Origin: a virus
Virus record (IMG/VR): IMGVR_UViG_3300017991_000032
Span: 1 to 42,651 of that record
Direction: 5' to 3' (one strand)
DNA: 42,651 nt
The notes beneath the pieces were generated by a model. It did no database searches, was not told the origin of the DNA, and saw only the letters and a list, made by a program, of their open reading frames with translations. The position numbers were made by a program, and so were the translations under genes. This document shows, piece after piece, positions 21,405-29,080 of the stretch; within the stretch, counting starts at the first letter, position 1, and each line of letters starts with the position of its first letter.

Positions 21405-23630
21405 ATGAGCAGATTTAGCGCAGCATTACAGGCATTTAAGAAACCGGACGTACTGGAAAAGGAAGCAGGCACCCCGAAACAAGGCGAGGTCGGTGTTTCG
21501 GCAAGCAGCCTCTATGGAACGGGCCTCTTTAATCAGTACAATCCCGACAGCCTTATGATCAACAAGGGAAACCGGGTTTACAAAACCATGCTCAAGGATG
21601 ATCAGGTCAAACCCACTCTGCAATTCAAGATGAATGCCGTATTGAGCCGTAACTGGTATTTCGATATAGAGACCCAGGACAACGGAGAGCCCCGGAAAGA
21701 CCACGAGGAAATGGCTGCGCTTTTTGAGCATATCATAAACCAGTGCAAGGGCTCCTGGTCCGATCGGCTTATTGAAATCCTCAGCGCCTTCCAAAACGGC
21801 TATTCCGTAGTTGAGAAGGTATTCCAGCCGATTACCTATGACAGTAAAACATATTGGGGCCTGAAAGACCTCAAGCTAAGACCGTTCGATACGTTTGACG
21901 GCGACTTTCAGATTGATAAGCATGGTAATATCGAAAAGGTCAGTCAAATCGTGGGCGGGCAAGCGAATGTCATTCCCCTAACGAAATTGATCCACTTTGT
22001 ACACCAGCCGGATATCAACCGAATCTATGGGGAATCGGATTTACGGGCCTGCTATCGGGCCTGGTGGTCAAAGGATATCGTGATCAAGTTTTACAATATC
22101 TTTCTTGAACGCCACGCCTCCGGGTTTATTTGGGCACAAGTCAAAGGGAGTCTCACAGGCCCCGCAAAGACAAATCTTGAGGATTTGCTCAATAACATCT
22201 CCTCGCGCATGGCCGCGCACGTACCCGATAATATTGACCTCAATTTATTTCAGCCCGTTAGAACGGATGCCTTTGAAAAAGCGATTGCCGTCTATGACAA
22301 GGCGATAGCTAAATCCATACTTGTGCCGAACCTCTTGGGACTATCCGAGCAGGGGCAGACCGGGAGTTACAGTCAGTCGCAAACACAGCTTGAGGCCTTC
22401 TTCTGGATTCTGGATATCATTGCCAAGCGCCTTGAGGAAACGCTAAACGAACAGCTTTTCCGGCAGCTTGCAATCTGGAATTTCGGCACCGAAGATTTCC
22501 CCTGGTTTCGATTCGAGCCGATTTCCGACGCGCAAAAGGCCGAAATAGCGAAGCAATGGGCGGAGCTCGTGAGCAAAGGCGCGGTGACCAAGAGCGATAC
22601 GGATGAGGCCCATGTCAGAAACATAATGGGCTTTCCAGAAAAGGCAGAGGAAGAGGAGCCCGAAGAAGAACCGCCGCCTGTGCCGTTGCCCGGCGAAGGC
22701 CCACCCTCGGAGGAAGAGATTGAAGGCTGGATCTCGGCACAACCCAAGGAAAAGCAAGACCATATCAGAAAGACCTTTGCCGAGCGGCCCTGGTTAAAGC
22801 GCGTGAATTTCACGGCGATTAAGGCCACCCTGGATGATCAGGACAAGAAATTTGTTGACAACCTCAACGAGAGCATGGCCGAGGCCCGCACATCTATTGA
22901 AAAACAAATTATCAATATCGTGGGCACCAGATCCCTCGGGAATGTGAAGCTCAAGGAATTGCTCGGTATTGGTATCAGCAAGGCAATCATGGGCAAGATG
23001 CGCCGGAATATCCGCAACAACCTCACCCGCATACTTGAAAATGGCTATGAGCTGGCCCGCCGTGAGCTGCCCAAGAAAGTACAGGCTAAGGCGATCCGGC
23101 CCGGCATGGACAAGGATCAGGTGGAGAAATACCTTGCAGCTAAGGCCATGACCATCGCCGGTGTGATCGAGCAAGATACCCTGAAAAGCGTACAATACGT
23201 GCTCGAAAACGCCGTGAAATACGATAAGACCCTCGCACAGACAATCAAGGCTATGGGCGAGGAAACTACGCTCTTGCAGATGTTACCGGAGGTGGATGCA
23301 GGAGGAAAGGCTATTAATGTCCCGGCCAGGTTAGAGAACATTGCCCGAACTAATACCGCCGATGCGCTTAATCAGTCACGGCAGGCGTTATTCGGGCAAC
23401 CGGAATTCAGAGGCTTTGTGCTGGCCTATGAATACAGTGCAGTGCTGGATGAGCGGACAACAGACATTTGTGAGTATTTGCACGGCAGGATTCAGAAGGA
23501 TTGGGGCAGCTACACGCCGCCAAACCATTTTATGTGTAGGGCCTTGCTTGTGCCGGTGACCATTGTCGATGAATGGGACGGCAAGGAAAGCCCGAAACCG
23601 AGGCTAGAGCCGCACAAGGGGTTTGCTTAG
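21405..23630 (+). CDS. Portal protein fused to Mu gpF-like domain
   Basis: A 741-residue protein. Residues about 50-425 match the DUF935 portal family (Mu gp29-like), as in KPTLQFKMNAVLSRNW, FQNGYSVVEKVFQ and QTGSYSQSQTQ. A Pro/Glu linker (EEEEPEEEPPPVPLPGEG) follows. The C-terminus (about 640-735) is a Mu gpF/SPP1 gp7-type minor head domain, with IARTNTADALNQSRQ, YSAVLDERTTDICEYLHG and HFMCRALLVPV. In Mu these are two genes. The portal forms the 12-mer DNA gate; the gpF domain is carried inside the head. Confidence 0.9.
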   Translation: MSRFSAALQAFKKPDVLEKEAGTPKQGEVGVSASSLYGTGLFNQYNPDSLMINKGNRVYKTMLKDDQVKPTLQFKMNAVLSRNWYFDIETQDNGEPRKDHEEMAALFEHIINQCKGSWSDRLIEILSAFQNGYSVVEKVFQPITYDSKTYWGLKDLKLRPFDTFDGDFQIDKHGNIEKVSQIVGGQANVIPLTKLIHFVHQPDINRIYGESDLRACYRAWWSKDIVIKFYNIFLERHASGFIWAQVKGSLTGPAKTNLEDLLNNISSRMAAHVPDNIDLNLFQPVRTDAFEKAIAVYDKAIAKSILVPNLLGLSEQGQTGSYSQSQTQLEAFFWILDIIAKRLEETLNEQLFRQLAIWNFGTEDFPWFRFEPISDAQKAEIAKQWAELVSKGAVTKSDTDEAHVRNIMGFPEKAEEEEPEEEPPPVPLPGEGPPSEEEIEGWISAQPKEKQDHIRKTFAERPWLKRVNFTAIKATLDDQDKKFVDNLNESMAEARTSIEKQIINIVGTRSLGNVKLKELLGIGISKAIMGKMRRNIRNNLTRILENGYELARRELPKKVQAKAIRPGMDKDQVEKYLAAKAMTIAGVIEQDTLKSVQYVLENAVKYDKTLAQTIKAMGEETTLLQMLPEVDAGGKAINVPARLENIARTNTADALNQSRQALFGQPEFRGFVLAYEYSAVLDERTTDICEYLHGRIQKDWGSYTPPNHFMCRALLVPVTIVDEWDGKESPKPRLEPHKGFA

Positions 23631-24172
23631 TGAAGCATTTTATTCTCATTGGAAATGGCGGCGGCGGTACAACTTGCACGCAACGGCTTTTGAATTCACA
23701 TTCTCAAATCGAATGCCTGTTTGAGAATAAAGGACAAAGCGGGAGTGTGCGGGCCGATTCGGATTTAACGGAATACTTGCGCCTAGCAGCGGAAGCAGAA
23801 GCGAGAGGTCTTATTTGGGGCAACAAGGAGCCGATTGAGCAGTTTGTTACAAGGGGTTATAGTGCGGAGCAGATCGAGCGCCTTTCGGATCACTTCAAAA
23901 TCATTTGGCTAATGAGGCGATTTTCACGCTATGACAAGCCGAGAACAACTTTTGCGCTTTCGCATCAAAAGTGGACGTATAGACAAACCTGGGATTGGGC
24001 GAGAGAGCGGTTTTGGGCCTGTAAGGATAAACACCCGGAAACAGTAATCAACCTCTCGTGGGAGGATTTGCTTTTGAGGCCGAAGATTGAGCTTGCACGG
24101 ATATGTACGTTTTTAGGCGTGTTGTATGAGCCCGCAATGCTCTCCGAACATTTGAAATTGGAGAAAGTATGA
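23630..24172 (+). CDS. Sulfotransferase
   Basis: A 180-residue protein from the GTG at 23630, which overlaps the portal stop. It opens with FILIGNGGGGTTCTQRLLNSHSQIECL, the 5'-phosphosulfate (PAPS) binding loop of sulfotransferases. It ends with a VINLSWEDLLLRPKIELARICTFLGVLYEPAML segment that is standard for the family. It would transfer sulfate from PAPS to a sugar or other acceptor. It is short (usually about 250 or more residues), so the middle is reduced. The target is inferred to be a surface glycan or virion group. Confidence 0.82.
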   Translation: MKHFILIGNGGGGTTCTQRLLNSHSQIECLFENKGQSGSVRADSDLTEYLRLAAEAEARGLIWGNKEPIEQFVTRGYSAEQIERLSDHFKIIWLMRRFSRYDKPRTTFALSHQKWTYRQTWDWARERFWACKDKHPETVINLSWEDLLLRPKIELARICTFLGVLYEPAMLSEHLKLEKV

Positions 24173-24178
24173 GCTTGT

Positions 24179-24337
24179 CTAGGATGTCTTTTTCATCCTC
24201 TTGCGGATCCCATAGGCACCGATGAGAAAGATAATGGTACCGAAAACGATCTTGAAAGGATCAGCAGGCGGCAGGATGCCGAGGATAACGAAAATGGCAC
24301 CGGCAAGTTCTAAAACAAATGTCAATGGTTTTGTCAC
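24179..24337 (-). CDS. Minus-strand two-helix membrane protein in the late operon
   Basis: A 52-residue protein on the strand opposite to all late genes. GTG start after AAGGGGGTCTCCC. It has two transmembrane helices (LTFVLELAGAIFVILGILPPA and IVFGTIIFLIGAYGI) with a basic tail (RKRMKKTS). The gene runs back toward the sulfotransferase and ends 6 bases from its stop. Codons fit phage use. It is probably expressed from the prophage, as for a superinfection or surface-modifying protein (GtrA-like flippases also have few helices). The function is unknown. Confidence 0.65.
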   Translation of the reverse strand: MTKPLTFVLELAGAIFVILGILPPADPFKIVFGTIIFLIGAYGIRKRMKKTS

Positions 24338-24349
24338 GGGAGACCCCCT

Positions 24350-25108
24350 TTGATTACGTTAAAGACCATAACGACTATTGAGCTTTCTAACATTTGCAAT
24401 CTGAAATGTCAATATTGCATCAACCGGCTGCTCGTAAAACACCCGAGCCGGAAACCGGGCATTATGACAGATCGGGTATTCGATAAAACGCTTGAGCTTT
24501 TGCAAGAGCTTGTGAACAGGGGCACACAGAACGAAGTCAATATGAACGGTGACGGTGAATCGTTTTTAGATCCACAGCTTATCAAGCGGGTAAAACGTAC
24601 CAAGGAAGTCATAGGGTCCCGGCACGTTTGTATGTGCACTAACGGCGTCAATATGACCTATGAAGTTTGTAGAGGCCTCAAAGACGCGGGCATGGATCAG
24701 CTTGATCTCTCACCTCATTCTGTGTGGCATGCCCGGAAAGCGGCACAGATTATGATGCAAGTCGGCATTCCCGGTGTGATCAATGATGGCATTATCACCC
24801 ATTCTCACAATTGGGCTGGCCAGCTTGAGCCGGAAAATCAAATCGAGTGCAGATTGAATTTGTTATGTTTTCCACTCATGGAAGGGAGGGGTTATGTGCT
24901 CACAGAGGGAAATATTACGCCTTGCTGCTATGACTATCGGAATCTGGGGGTTTTTGGCAGCGTGTTTGACGATGATATTTTGGATCATCCTATTCGACCT
25001 TTTGAGCTTTGCAAAACGTGTCATCAGAAGATTCCGCCTGAACTTATGGCGGAATTTGAAATGGAGAATCAATCTACTGACCAAGACCTCGTGAGGATGT
25101 ATGCTTGA
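24350..25108 (+). CDS. Radical SAM / SPASM enzyme 1
   Basis: A 252-residue protein with a TTG start at 24350. CNLKCQYC (C16-x3-C20-x2-C23) is the radical SAM cluster; NMNGDGESFLDPQL and CTNGVNM follow. The C-terminal Cys-rich part (CFPLMEGRGYVLTEGNITPCCYDYRNLGVFGSVFDD, then CKTCHQ) is a SPASM-type auxiliary cluster. Such enzymes modify peptides or sugars. It overlaps the FkbM gene by 8 bases and is a close design match to the second enzyme at 25847. Confidence 0.88.
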   Translation: MITLKTITTIELSNICNLKCQYCINRLLVKHPSRKPGIMTDRVFDKTLELLQELVNRGTQNEVNMNGDGESFLDPQLIKRVKRTKEVIGSRHVCMCTNGVNMTYEVCRGLKDAGMDQLDLSPHSVWHARKAAQIMMQVGIPGVINDGIITHSHNWAGQLEPENQIECRLNLLCFPLMEGRGYVLTEGNITPCCYDYRNLGVFGSVFDDDILDHPIRPFELCKTCHQKIPPELMAEFEMENQSTDQDLVRMYA

Positions 25109-25847
25109 AATACCGCACCCGCATATTACAAAACGCGATATTAAGATGCACATAGCGAAGTCTGATAAATTCATCCTGAATGACGGCGTGAAGTACATGG
25201 AGAATTTTAACGGCTCCCATGACACGATGCTTGAGCTGGGCTCCCATGTCGGCTGCAGCACGTTATATTTTGCAGTAGAAAAAGGTTTTAAGCGAATCCT
25301 AGCCGTCGAAGCCTTTTTTGAAAACTTCGTGAATCTGGTGAAAAATATTTACAATAATCAAGCACAAAATATCATCACGCCTATGTGGGCGGCTGTTGCG
25401 CTCAAGACAGGTGACTTTCGCACGCTATTCTGGTCCGGCTCAAAAAGCAACCATGGACAATACGGGACTTTTTTCAGGCACGATAAGCATATCAATTCGG
25501 GGTTTGCCCAGACAATAAGTTTCGAGCATATCCTATCGCTTTTCGATACGATTGATGTTTTGAAATGTGACATAGAGGGCGGGGAATATGAGATTTTCAG
25601 CCCCCGCGATAGCCTGAAAGATGCACTGAAACGGGTGAGATTCTTAGAACTAGAGACACATACGCCCAATGACGACTATTTTGAGGATGACGAATTCGCT
25701 CAATTCGGGTACCCGCACCAACGGAACGCAAATAGGATCTTGAAAGACTTCCTTAAAGATTGCGGATTCGATTTTGACTTTAGGGGCAAAACTGAGGGAG
25801 GAATGCAGGGATACAATAGAAATTTTAAGGGATGGAAGGATGTTTAA
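25101..25847 (+). CDS. FkbM-family methyltransferase
   Basis: A 248-residue protein. LELGSHVGCSTLYFA is the SAM-binding motif I, ILAVEAFFENFVNLVKNI motif II, and IDVLKCDIEGGEYEIF the diagnostic FkbM block. FkbM enzymes are O-methyltransferases that often act on sugars or lipids of surface polysaccharides. It overlaps the radical SAM gene upstream, and its TAA is shared with the ATG of the second radical SAM gene, so the three are one tight unit. Confidence 0.9.
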   Translation: MLEIPHPHITKRDIKMHIAKSDKFILNDGVKYMENFNGSHDTMLELGSHVGCSTLYFAVEKGFKRILAVEAFFENFVNLVKNIYNNQAQNIITPMWAAVALKTGDFRTLFWSGSKSNHGQYGTFFRHDKHINSGFAQTISFEHILSLFDTIDVLKCDIEGGEYEIFSPRDSLKDALKRVRFLELETHTPNDDYFEDDEFAQFGYPHQRNANRILKDFLKDCGFDFDFRGKTEGGMQGYNRNFKGWKDV

Positions 25848-26557
25848 TGCAGCCAATAACAACGATAAATAGCATTGAGGTCTCAAGTCTTTGTAACAAC
25901 ACGTGCCCGTATTGTCCGGCCCCTTTTCAGAAGAAGTTCCGGGAAGTCGGAAACATGAGCATGGAGATATTTGAGAAAGCCATTGAATGGGTATCGCATT
26001 ATTGCAAACAGGGCACACAGCTTGAGTTAAACCTATTCGGCATAGGTGAGCCCACGTTAAACCCCGATCTTGCAGAGATGGTCCGATTTGCTCGCAATAA
26101 GCTACCTATCAGGCAGGTTATACATACGAATACAAACGGAAAACTTATGACCGAGGAGCTTGCACGGAAATTGAAAGATGCTGGTATTACGGGAATCGAT
26201 ATCACGCACCATGGCGACCCTCGCGTAACAGCCAAGACAATTCAGATATTTCGAAAGCTCGATATTGCAGGCCAACTCTCGCTTGACCCCGTGACACGCC
26301 CGAATAATTGGGCGGGACAGGTGGATTGGTTCGAAAGCCCTGTCACGTATCTTTGCCCCTGGCTTGAGAGGGGGCAAGTAATGATTATGAGCGACGGCGA
26401 TGTGACGACGTGCTGCCTAGACGCAGCGAAAAAGGGCGTAGTGGGTAATATCTTTGATGACATTACGAAATTCAGGCTTGAGCCGTATGAGCTTTGTGCG
26501 AAATGCCATCAGATAGTACCGGAGAGAATGCAGAGGATTAAAGTAGTAAACGGTTGA
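25847..26557 (+). CDS. Radical SAM / SPASM enzyme 2
   Basis: A 236-residue protein from the ATG at 25847 (TAATG). CNNTCPYC has the same C16-x3-C20-x2-C23 layout as the upstream enzyme. LNLFGIGEPTLNPDLAEM, HTNTNGKLMTEE and the Cys-rich end (CPWLERGQVMIMSDGDVTTCCLDAAKKG, CAKCHQ) again indicate a SPASM domain. The two enzymes are homologous but diverged in most loops, so they probably do different steps or use different substrates. Confidence 0.88.
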   Translation: MQPITTINSIEVSSLCNNTCPYCPAPFQKKFREVGNMSMEIFEKAIEWVSHYCKQGTQLELNLFGIGEPTLNPDLAEMVRFARNKLPIRQVIHTNTNGKLMTEELARKLKDAGITGIDITHHGDPRVTAKTIQIFRKLDIAGQLSLDPVTRPNNWAGQVDWFESPVTYLCPWLERGQVMIMSDGDVTTCCLDAAKKGVVGNIFDDITKFRLEPYELCAKCHQIVPERMQRIKVVNG

Positions 26558-26577
26558 TTGACAATAGAATAAGGCCA

Positions 26578-26659
26578 CTCTAAGGCCCCGGAACCTTAGA
26601 GCATAACATTCAAGGCGGCTGTTGAGGAGCCTCAACCTTCTCAATATGCTGCCTTTTTT
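26578..26659 (+). terminator. Two consecutive hairpins, the second a terminator
   Basis: The first hairpin is a perfect 8-bp stem, CTCTAAGG/CCTTAGAG (26578-26585 and 26594-26601). The second pairs AAGGCGGC (26612-26619) with GCTGCCTT (26648-26655). It has an inner perfect stem TTGAGG/CCTCAA (26622-26627 and 26630-26635) and is followed by TTTT. They separate the modification enzymes from the protease and capsid genes and could limit or set the level of the two groups. TTGACA at 26558-26563 before the first hairpin lacks a clear -10 box. Confidence 0.65.
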
Positions 26660-26682
26660 GTTGGCCGATGGAGGATATAACG

Positions 26683-27918
26683 ATGCCTTACCCAACATTA
26701 GAAAGTTTGCCCGATAGCGTGAAAGTGCTTCCCAAGGACGCACAGGAGATATGGCGGAATACGGCGAATAGCTCTTTGGAAAAGACCCCCGGAGATGACG
26801 AGAAAGCCTCAAAGATAGCCTGGGGCGCTGTTAAAAACGCGGGCTGGGCCAAAGACGCCGAGGGCAACTGGAAGAAATCACAGACTGCGCCGAAAACCCA
26901 TGAATTCGATGTCGAGGTTTTCAGCGTCGGGATCTGGAACGGTGACGCGTACACCGAGGGCGATCTAAATGAGATGGTTCATGCTTTCTATGAGTTGCAG
27001 GAGAAAGTCAAGCCCCCGGTGAAATTAGCACACGATAATAGCATGCACCTGAAAGACGGCCAGCCCTCTCTCGGGTGGGTAAAGGGCCTCAAGAAAGTCG
27101 GCGACAAGCTGATCGCCACTGTGACACAGGTGCCGGAGGTACTGTACAAGGCAATAACCTCGGGACGCTACAAACGGGTGAGCGCCGAGATTTATTGGAA
27201 TCTGAAGGAAAGCGGCAAAGTATTCAAGCGAGTACTTTCCGCCGTTGGATTACTAGGGGCGGATATACCCGCCGTTACCAACCTCGCCGACTTAGAGGCT
27301 TTTCTGTCCATGACTCCCGAGGCCGGGACGTTTGAAAAAATGGCCACCTACGCCTTTGATGTCAATGAAAGCGGGGAAATCAAGATAGATGAGGAGGACA
27401 ACAAGATGTCTGACGAAAAGATTAAACAACTTACGGATGAGCTCAACAAGGCAAAGGCTGACTTGGAGAAATCTCAGGATGAGAACAAGACCTATAAGGC
27501 CGAGGCCGAGGCTTTGAAGAAAGAGAAAAGCGAAAGTCTGAAAACTGCCCGTGTTGATGAAGTCAAGACCTTCTGCGAGCAGATGGTGAAAGACGGCAAG
27601 ATGACACCGGCGGCCCGCGATATTCTGGTCAATGACTTGGATAAGCACAGCTATACGGATGATAACGGCTTTGCGATCCCCTTCGAGGCCTTCAAAAAAG
27701 TCTTTGAAACCCACGCTAAGGTTTTTGACGTGGGCGAGAAAGGGCAAGAAGGCGGCGGCGAGGAAAAGAAAGAATATGCCAATGCCGGTGAGGAGCTTGA
27801 GGCCAAGACCAGGAAATACATGGCCGATCACAAGGATGTGAATTATGCCGAGGCTTCCAGGGCCGTGCTCGAATCCGACAAGGATCTTGCTGAGCGATAC
27901 GCCCTAGAGGACTTGTAA
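26683..27918 (+). CDS. Head maturation protease with ChaB-like N-terminus and scaffold C-terminus
   Basis: A 411-residue protein from the ATG at 26683 behind GGAGG. Residues 1-66 look like a ChaB domain (LPDSVKVLPKDAQEIWRNTANSSLEK, AWGAVKNAGWAKD). Residues about 70-230 resemble the Mu gpI-type protease (VKLAHDNSMHLKDGQPSLGWVKGLKKVGDKLIATVTQVP, then KRVSAEIYWN and LGADIPAV). The last 170 residues are a charged coiled coil that fits scaffolding. It cleaves and releases scaffold during capsid maturation. Confidence 0.78.
   Translation: MPYPTLESLPDSVKVLPKDAQEIWRNTANSSLEKTPGDDEKASKIAWGAVKNAGWAKDAEGNWKKSQTAPKTHEFDVEVFSVGIWNGDAYTEGDLNEMVHAFYELQEKVKPPVKLAHDNSMHLKDGQPSLGWVKGLKKVGDKLIATVTQVPEVLYKAITSGRYKRVSAEIYWNLKESGKVFKRVLSAVGLLGADIPAVTNLADLEAFLSMTPEAGTFEKMATYAFDVNESGEIKIDEEDNKMSDEKIKQLTDELNKAKADLEKSQDENKTYKAEAEALKKEKSESLKTARVDEVKTFCEQMVKDGKMTPAARDILVNDLDKHSYTDDNGFAIPFEAFKKVFETHAKVFDVGEKGQEGGGEEKKEYANAGEELEAKTRKYMADHKDVNYAEASRAVLESDKDLAERYALEDL
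27406..27918 (+). CDS. Nested scaffold protein from an internal start
   Basis: An in-frame ATG at 27406 follows AGGAGG with 8-base spacing, as good a site as any in the genome. It would yield a separate 170-residue protein (MSDEKIKQLTDELNKAK) that is entirely the coiled-coil scaffold part. Mu (gpI/gpZ) and lambda (gpC/Nu3) use the same nested protease-scaffold design. The strong internal site makes a second product likely. Confidence 0.65.
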   Translation: MSDEKIKQLTDELNKAKADLEKSQDENKTYKAEAEALKKEKSESLKTARVDEVKTFCEQMVKDGKMTPAARDILVNDLDKHSYTDDNGFAIPFEAFKKVFETHAKVFDVGEKGQEGGGEEKKEYANAGEELEAKTRKYMADHKDVNYAEASRAVLESDKDLAERYALEDL

Positions 27919-27951
27919 TCAGGCCATACATATATGAGGAGGTGATAGCAC

Positions 27952-28671
27952 ATGGCTACTCAGAATGTGCGCTTTAACACGACTATTGAAGCAACGGAAG
28001 ATCTTAACACTTCTGCCTTTCAATATCATGCTATCGCCCTGGATGACGGAAAGCTCGCAAATAACGGCGAGGAAACAAGCGGTATTTTGCTCAACAAGCC
28101 CAAGGATGGAGAATTTCTTACCCTTGGCTATCAAGGCGAAATGAAGTTTGCCGCCGGTGCAGCGATCTCAAAGGGCGCCAAGCTAACAGTAACATTGAGC
28201 GGCTGGTTTACAACCGCCGACAGCAATGATCCAATTTTAGGAGAGGCCAAAGCCGCCGTGACTTCCGGGTCACTAGGTACGGGGCTTTTTAATATTCCAA
28301 CAGGGTCGGACAAGTCAAACATAATTATGGAATCGATTACGGCGAGTGTGGATATGCTTGCAGGAACGGCGATTGATTTGACTGATCACGAGCAGGCCGA
28401 TGTCGGCGACGAAGCCGATGCCGTGGCGTTAGGCGCGGCAACCGCTGGAACTGCTCGGAATTTCGGCGTTTTTGGGATTATGAACGTCAAATGTGATCCC
28501 GCCAAAGTCTGTTCTTTGGGAGATCCCCTTACCGTAACGACTTCCGGGTATTTCATCCCGTGTGACTCTGGATATTGGTCAGTCGGGAAAGCACTGGAAA
28601 ACATCGGGAGTGATTCAACCGGAAAGGCGCTTTTTCTCGGCGGAACCTTTGGCTATGTCTCGTCAATGTAG
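27952..28671 (+). CDS. Head decoration protein, long paralogue
   Basis: A 239-residue protein behind GAGGAGGTGATAG. The N-terminal 110 residues resemble the 28685-29062 product, with AIALDDGKLANNGEETSGILLNKPKDGE, AAGAAISKGAKL and VTSGSLGTGLFN. They fit the DUF2190-like capsid decoration or stabiliser family often found just before the major capsid gene. The C-terminal half (ASVDMLAGTAIDLTDHEQ to GGTFGYVSSM) appears to be a second related unit. Confidence 0.72.
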   Translation: MATQNVRFNTTIEATEDLNTSAFQYHAIALDDGKLANNGEETSGILLNKPKDGEFLTLGYQGEMKFAAGAAISKGAKLTVTLSGWFTTADSNDPILGEAKAAVTSGSLGTGLFNIPTGSDKSNIIMESITASVDMLAGTAIDLTDHEQADVGDEADAVALGAATAGTARNFGVFGIMNVKCDPAKVCSLGDPLTVTTSGYFIPCDSGYWSVGKALENIGSDSTGKALFLGGTFGYVSSM

Positions 28672-28684
28672 GAGGTGAAGTTTT

Positions 28685-29062
28685 ATGGCAGTACAAGGAA
28701 AAGCCGCAGTTACAGCTACTATTCAAGCAGGTGAGGATCTCAGCAGCCATCAGTACAAAGCGATTGCATTTGATGACGGCGAACGGGCTGACAATAGTCA
28801 CGAGGCCGCTGGGATCATACTCAATAAACCGAAAGACAATGAGCACGCAGAATATGGCGTTATCGGAGAATTCAAATACTGGGCAGGTGGCGCAATAACC
28901 GCCGGTAATAGGCTGAGGGTAGACACCGATGGTTGGATGGCCCTCGCTGACAGCGGATATTACACCGTGGGTAGGTCAAAGACTACCGTTACCAGTGGCA
29001 GCATCGGAACCGGATTCTTCAATTTCGCCGCGCCGTTTTATCAGGACGTGAGCTCATTATAA
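28685..29062 (+). CDS. Head decoration protein, short paralogue
   Basis: A 125-residue protein behind AGGAGGTGAAG. It is a diverged copy of the N-terminal half of the previous product: YKAIAFDDGERADNSHEAAGIILNKPKDNEH, WAGGAITAGNRLRV and VTSGSIGTGFFNF. Two decoration proteins in tandem suggest a capsid carrying two kinds of outer protein or a trimer built from different chains. The gene is 18 bases from the major capsid gene. Confidence 0.72.
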   Translation: MAVQGKAAVTATIQAGEDLSSHQYKAIAFDDGERADNSHEAAGIILNKPKDNEHAEYGVIGEFKYWAGGAITAGNRLRVDTDGWMALADSGYYTVGRSKTTVTSGSIGTGFFNFAAPFYQDVSSL

Positions 29063-29080
29063 GCTAGGAGGTGAACGAAA

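Noticed and set aside
22373-22828. A 151-residue Ser-rich minus-strand frame
   Set aside because: It is opposite the Pro/Glu linker of the portal, whose codons read as Ser/Gly-rich in antisense.
23630-26557. A ribosomally made peptide (RiPP) cluster
   Set aside because: Two SPASM radical SAM enzymes raise the idea, but no short precursor peptide with a leader is visible among the genes; the sulfotransferase and FkbM enzyme fit glycan modification better.
27292-27831. A 179-residue hydrophobic frame on the minus strand
   Set aside because: It lies opposite the Lys/Glu-rich scaffold domain. The antisense of such codons gives Phe/Leu-rich sequence, and there is no ribosome site.
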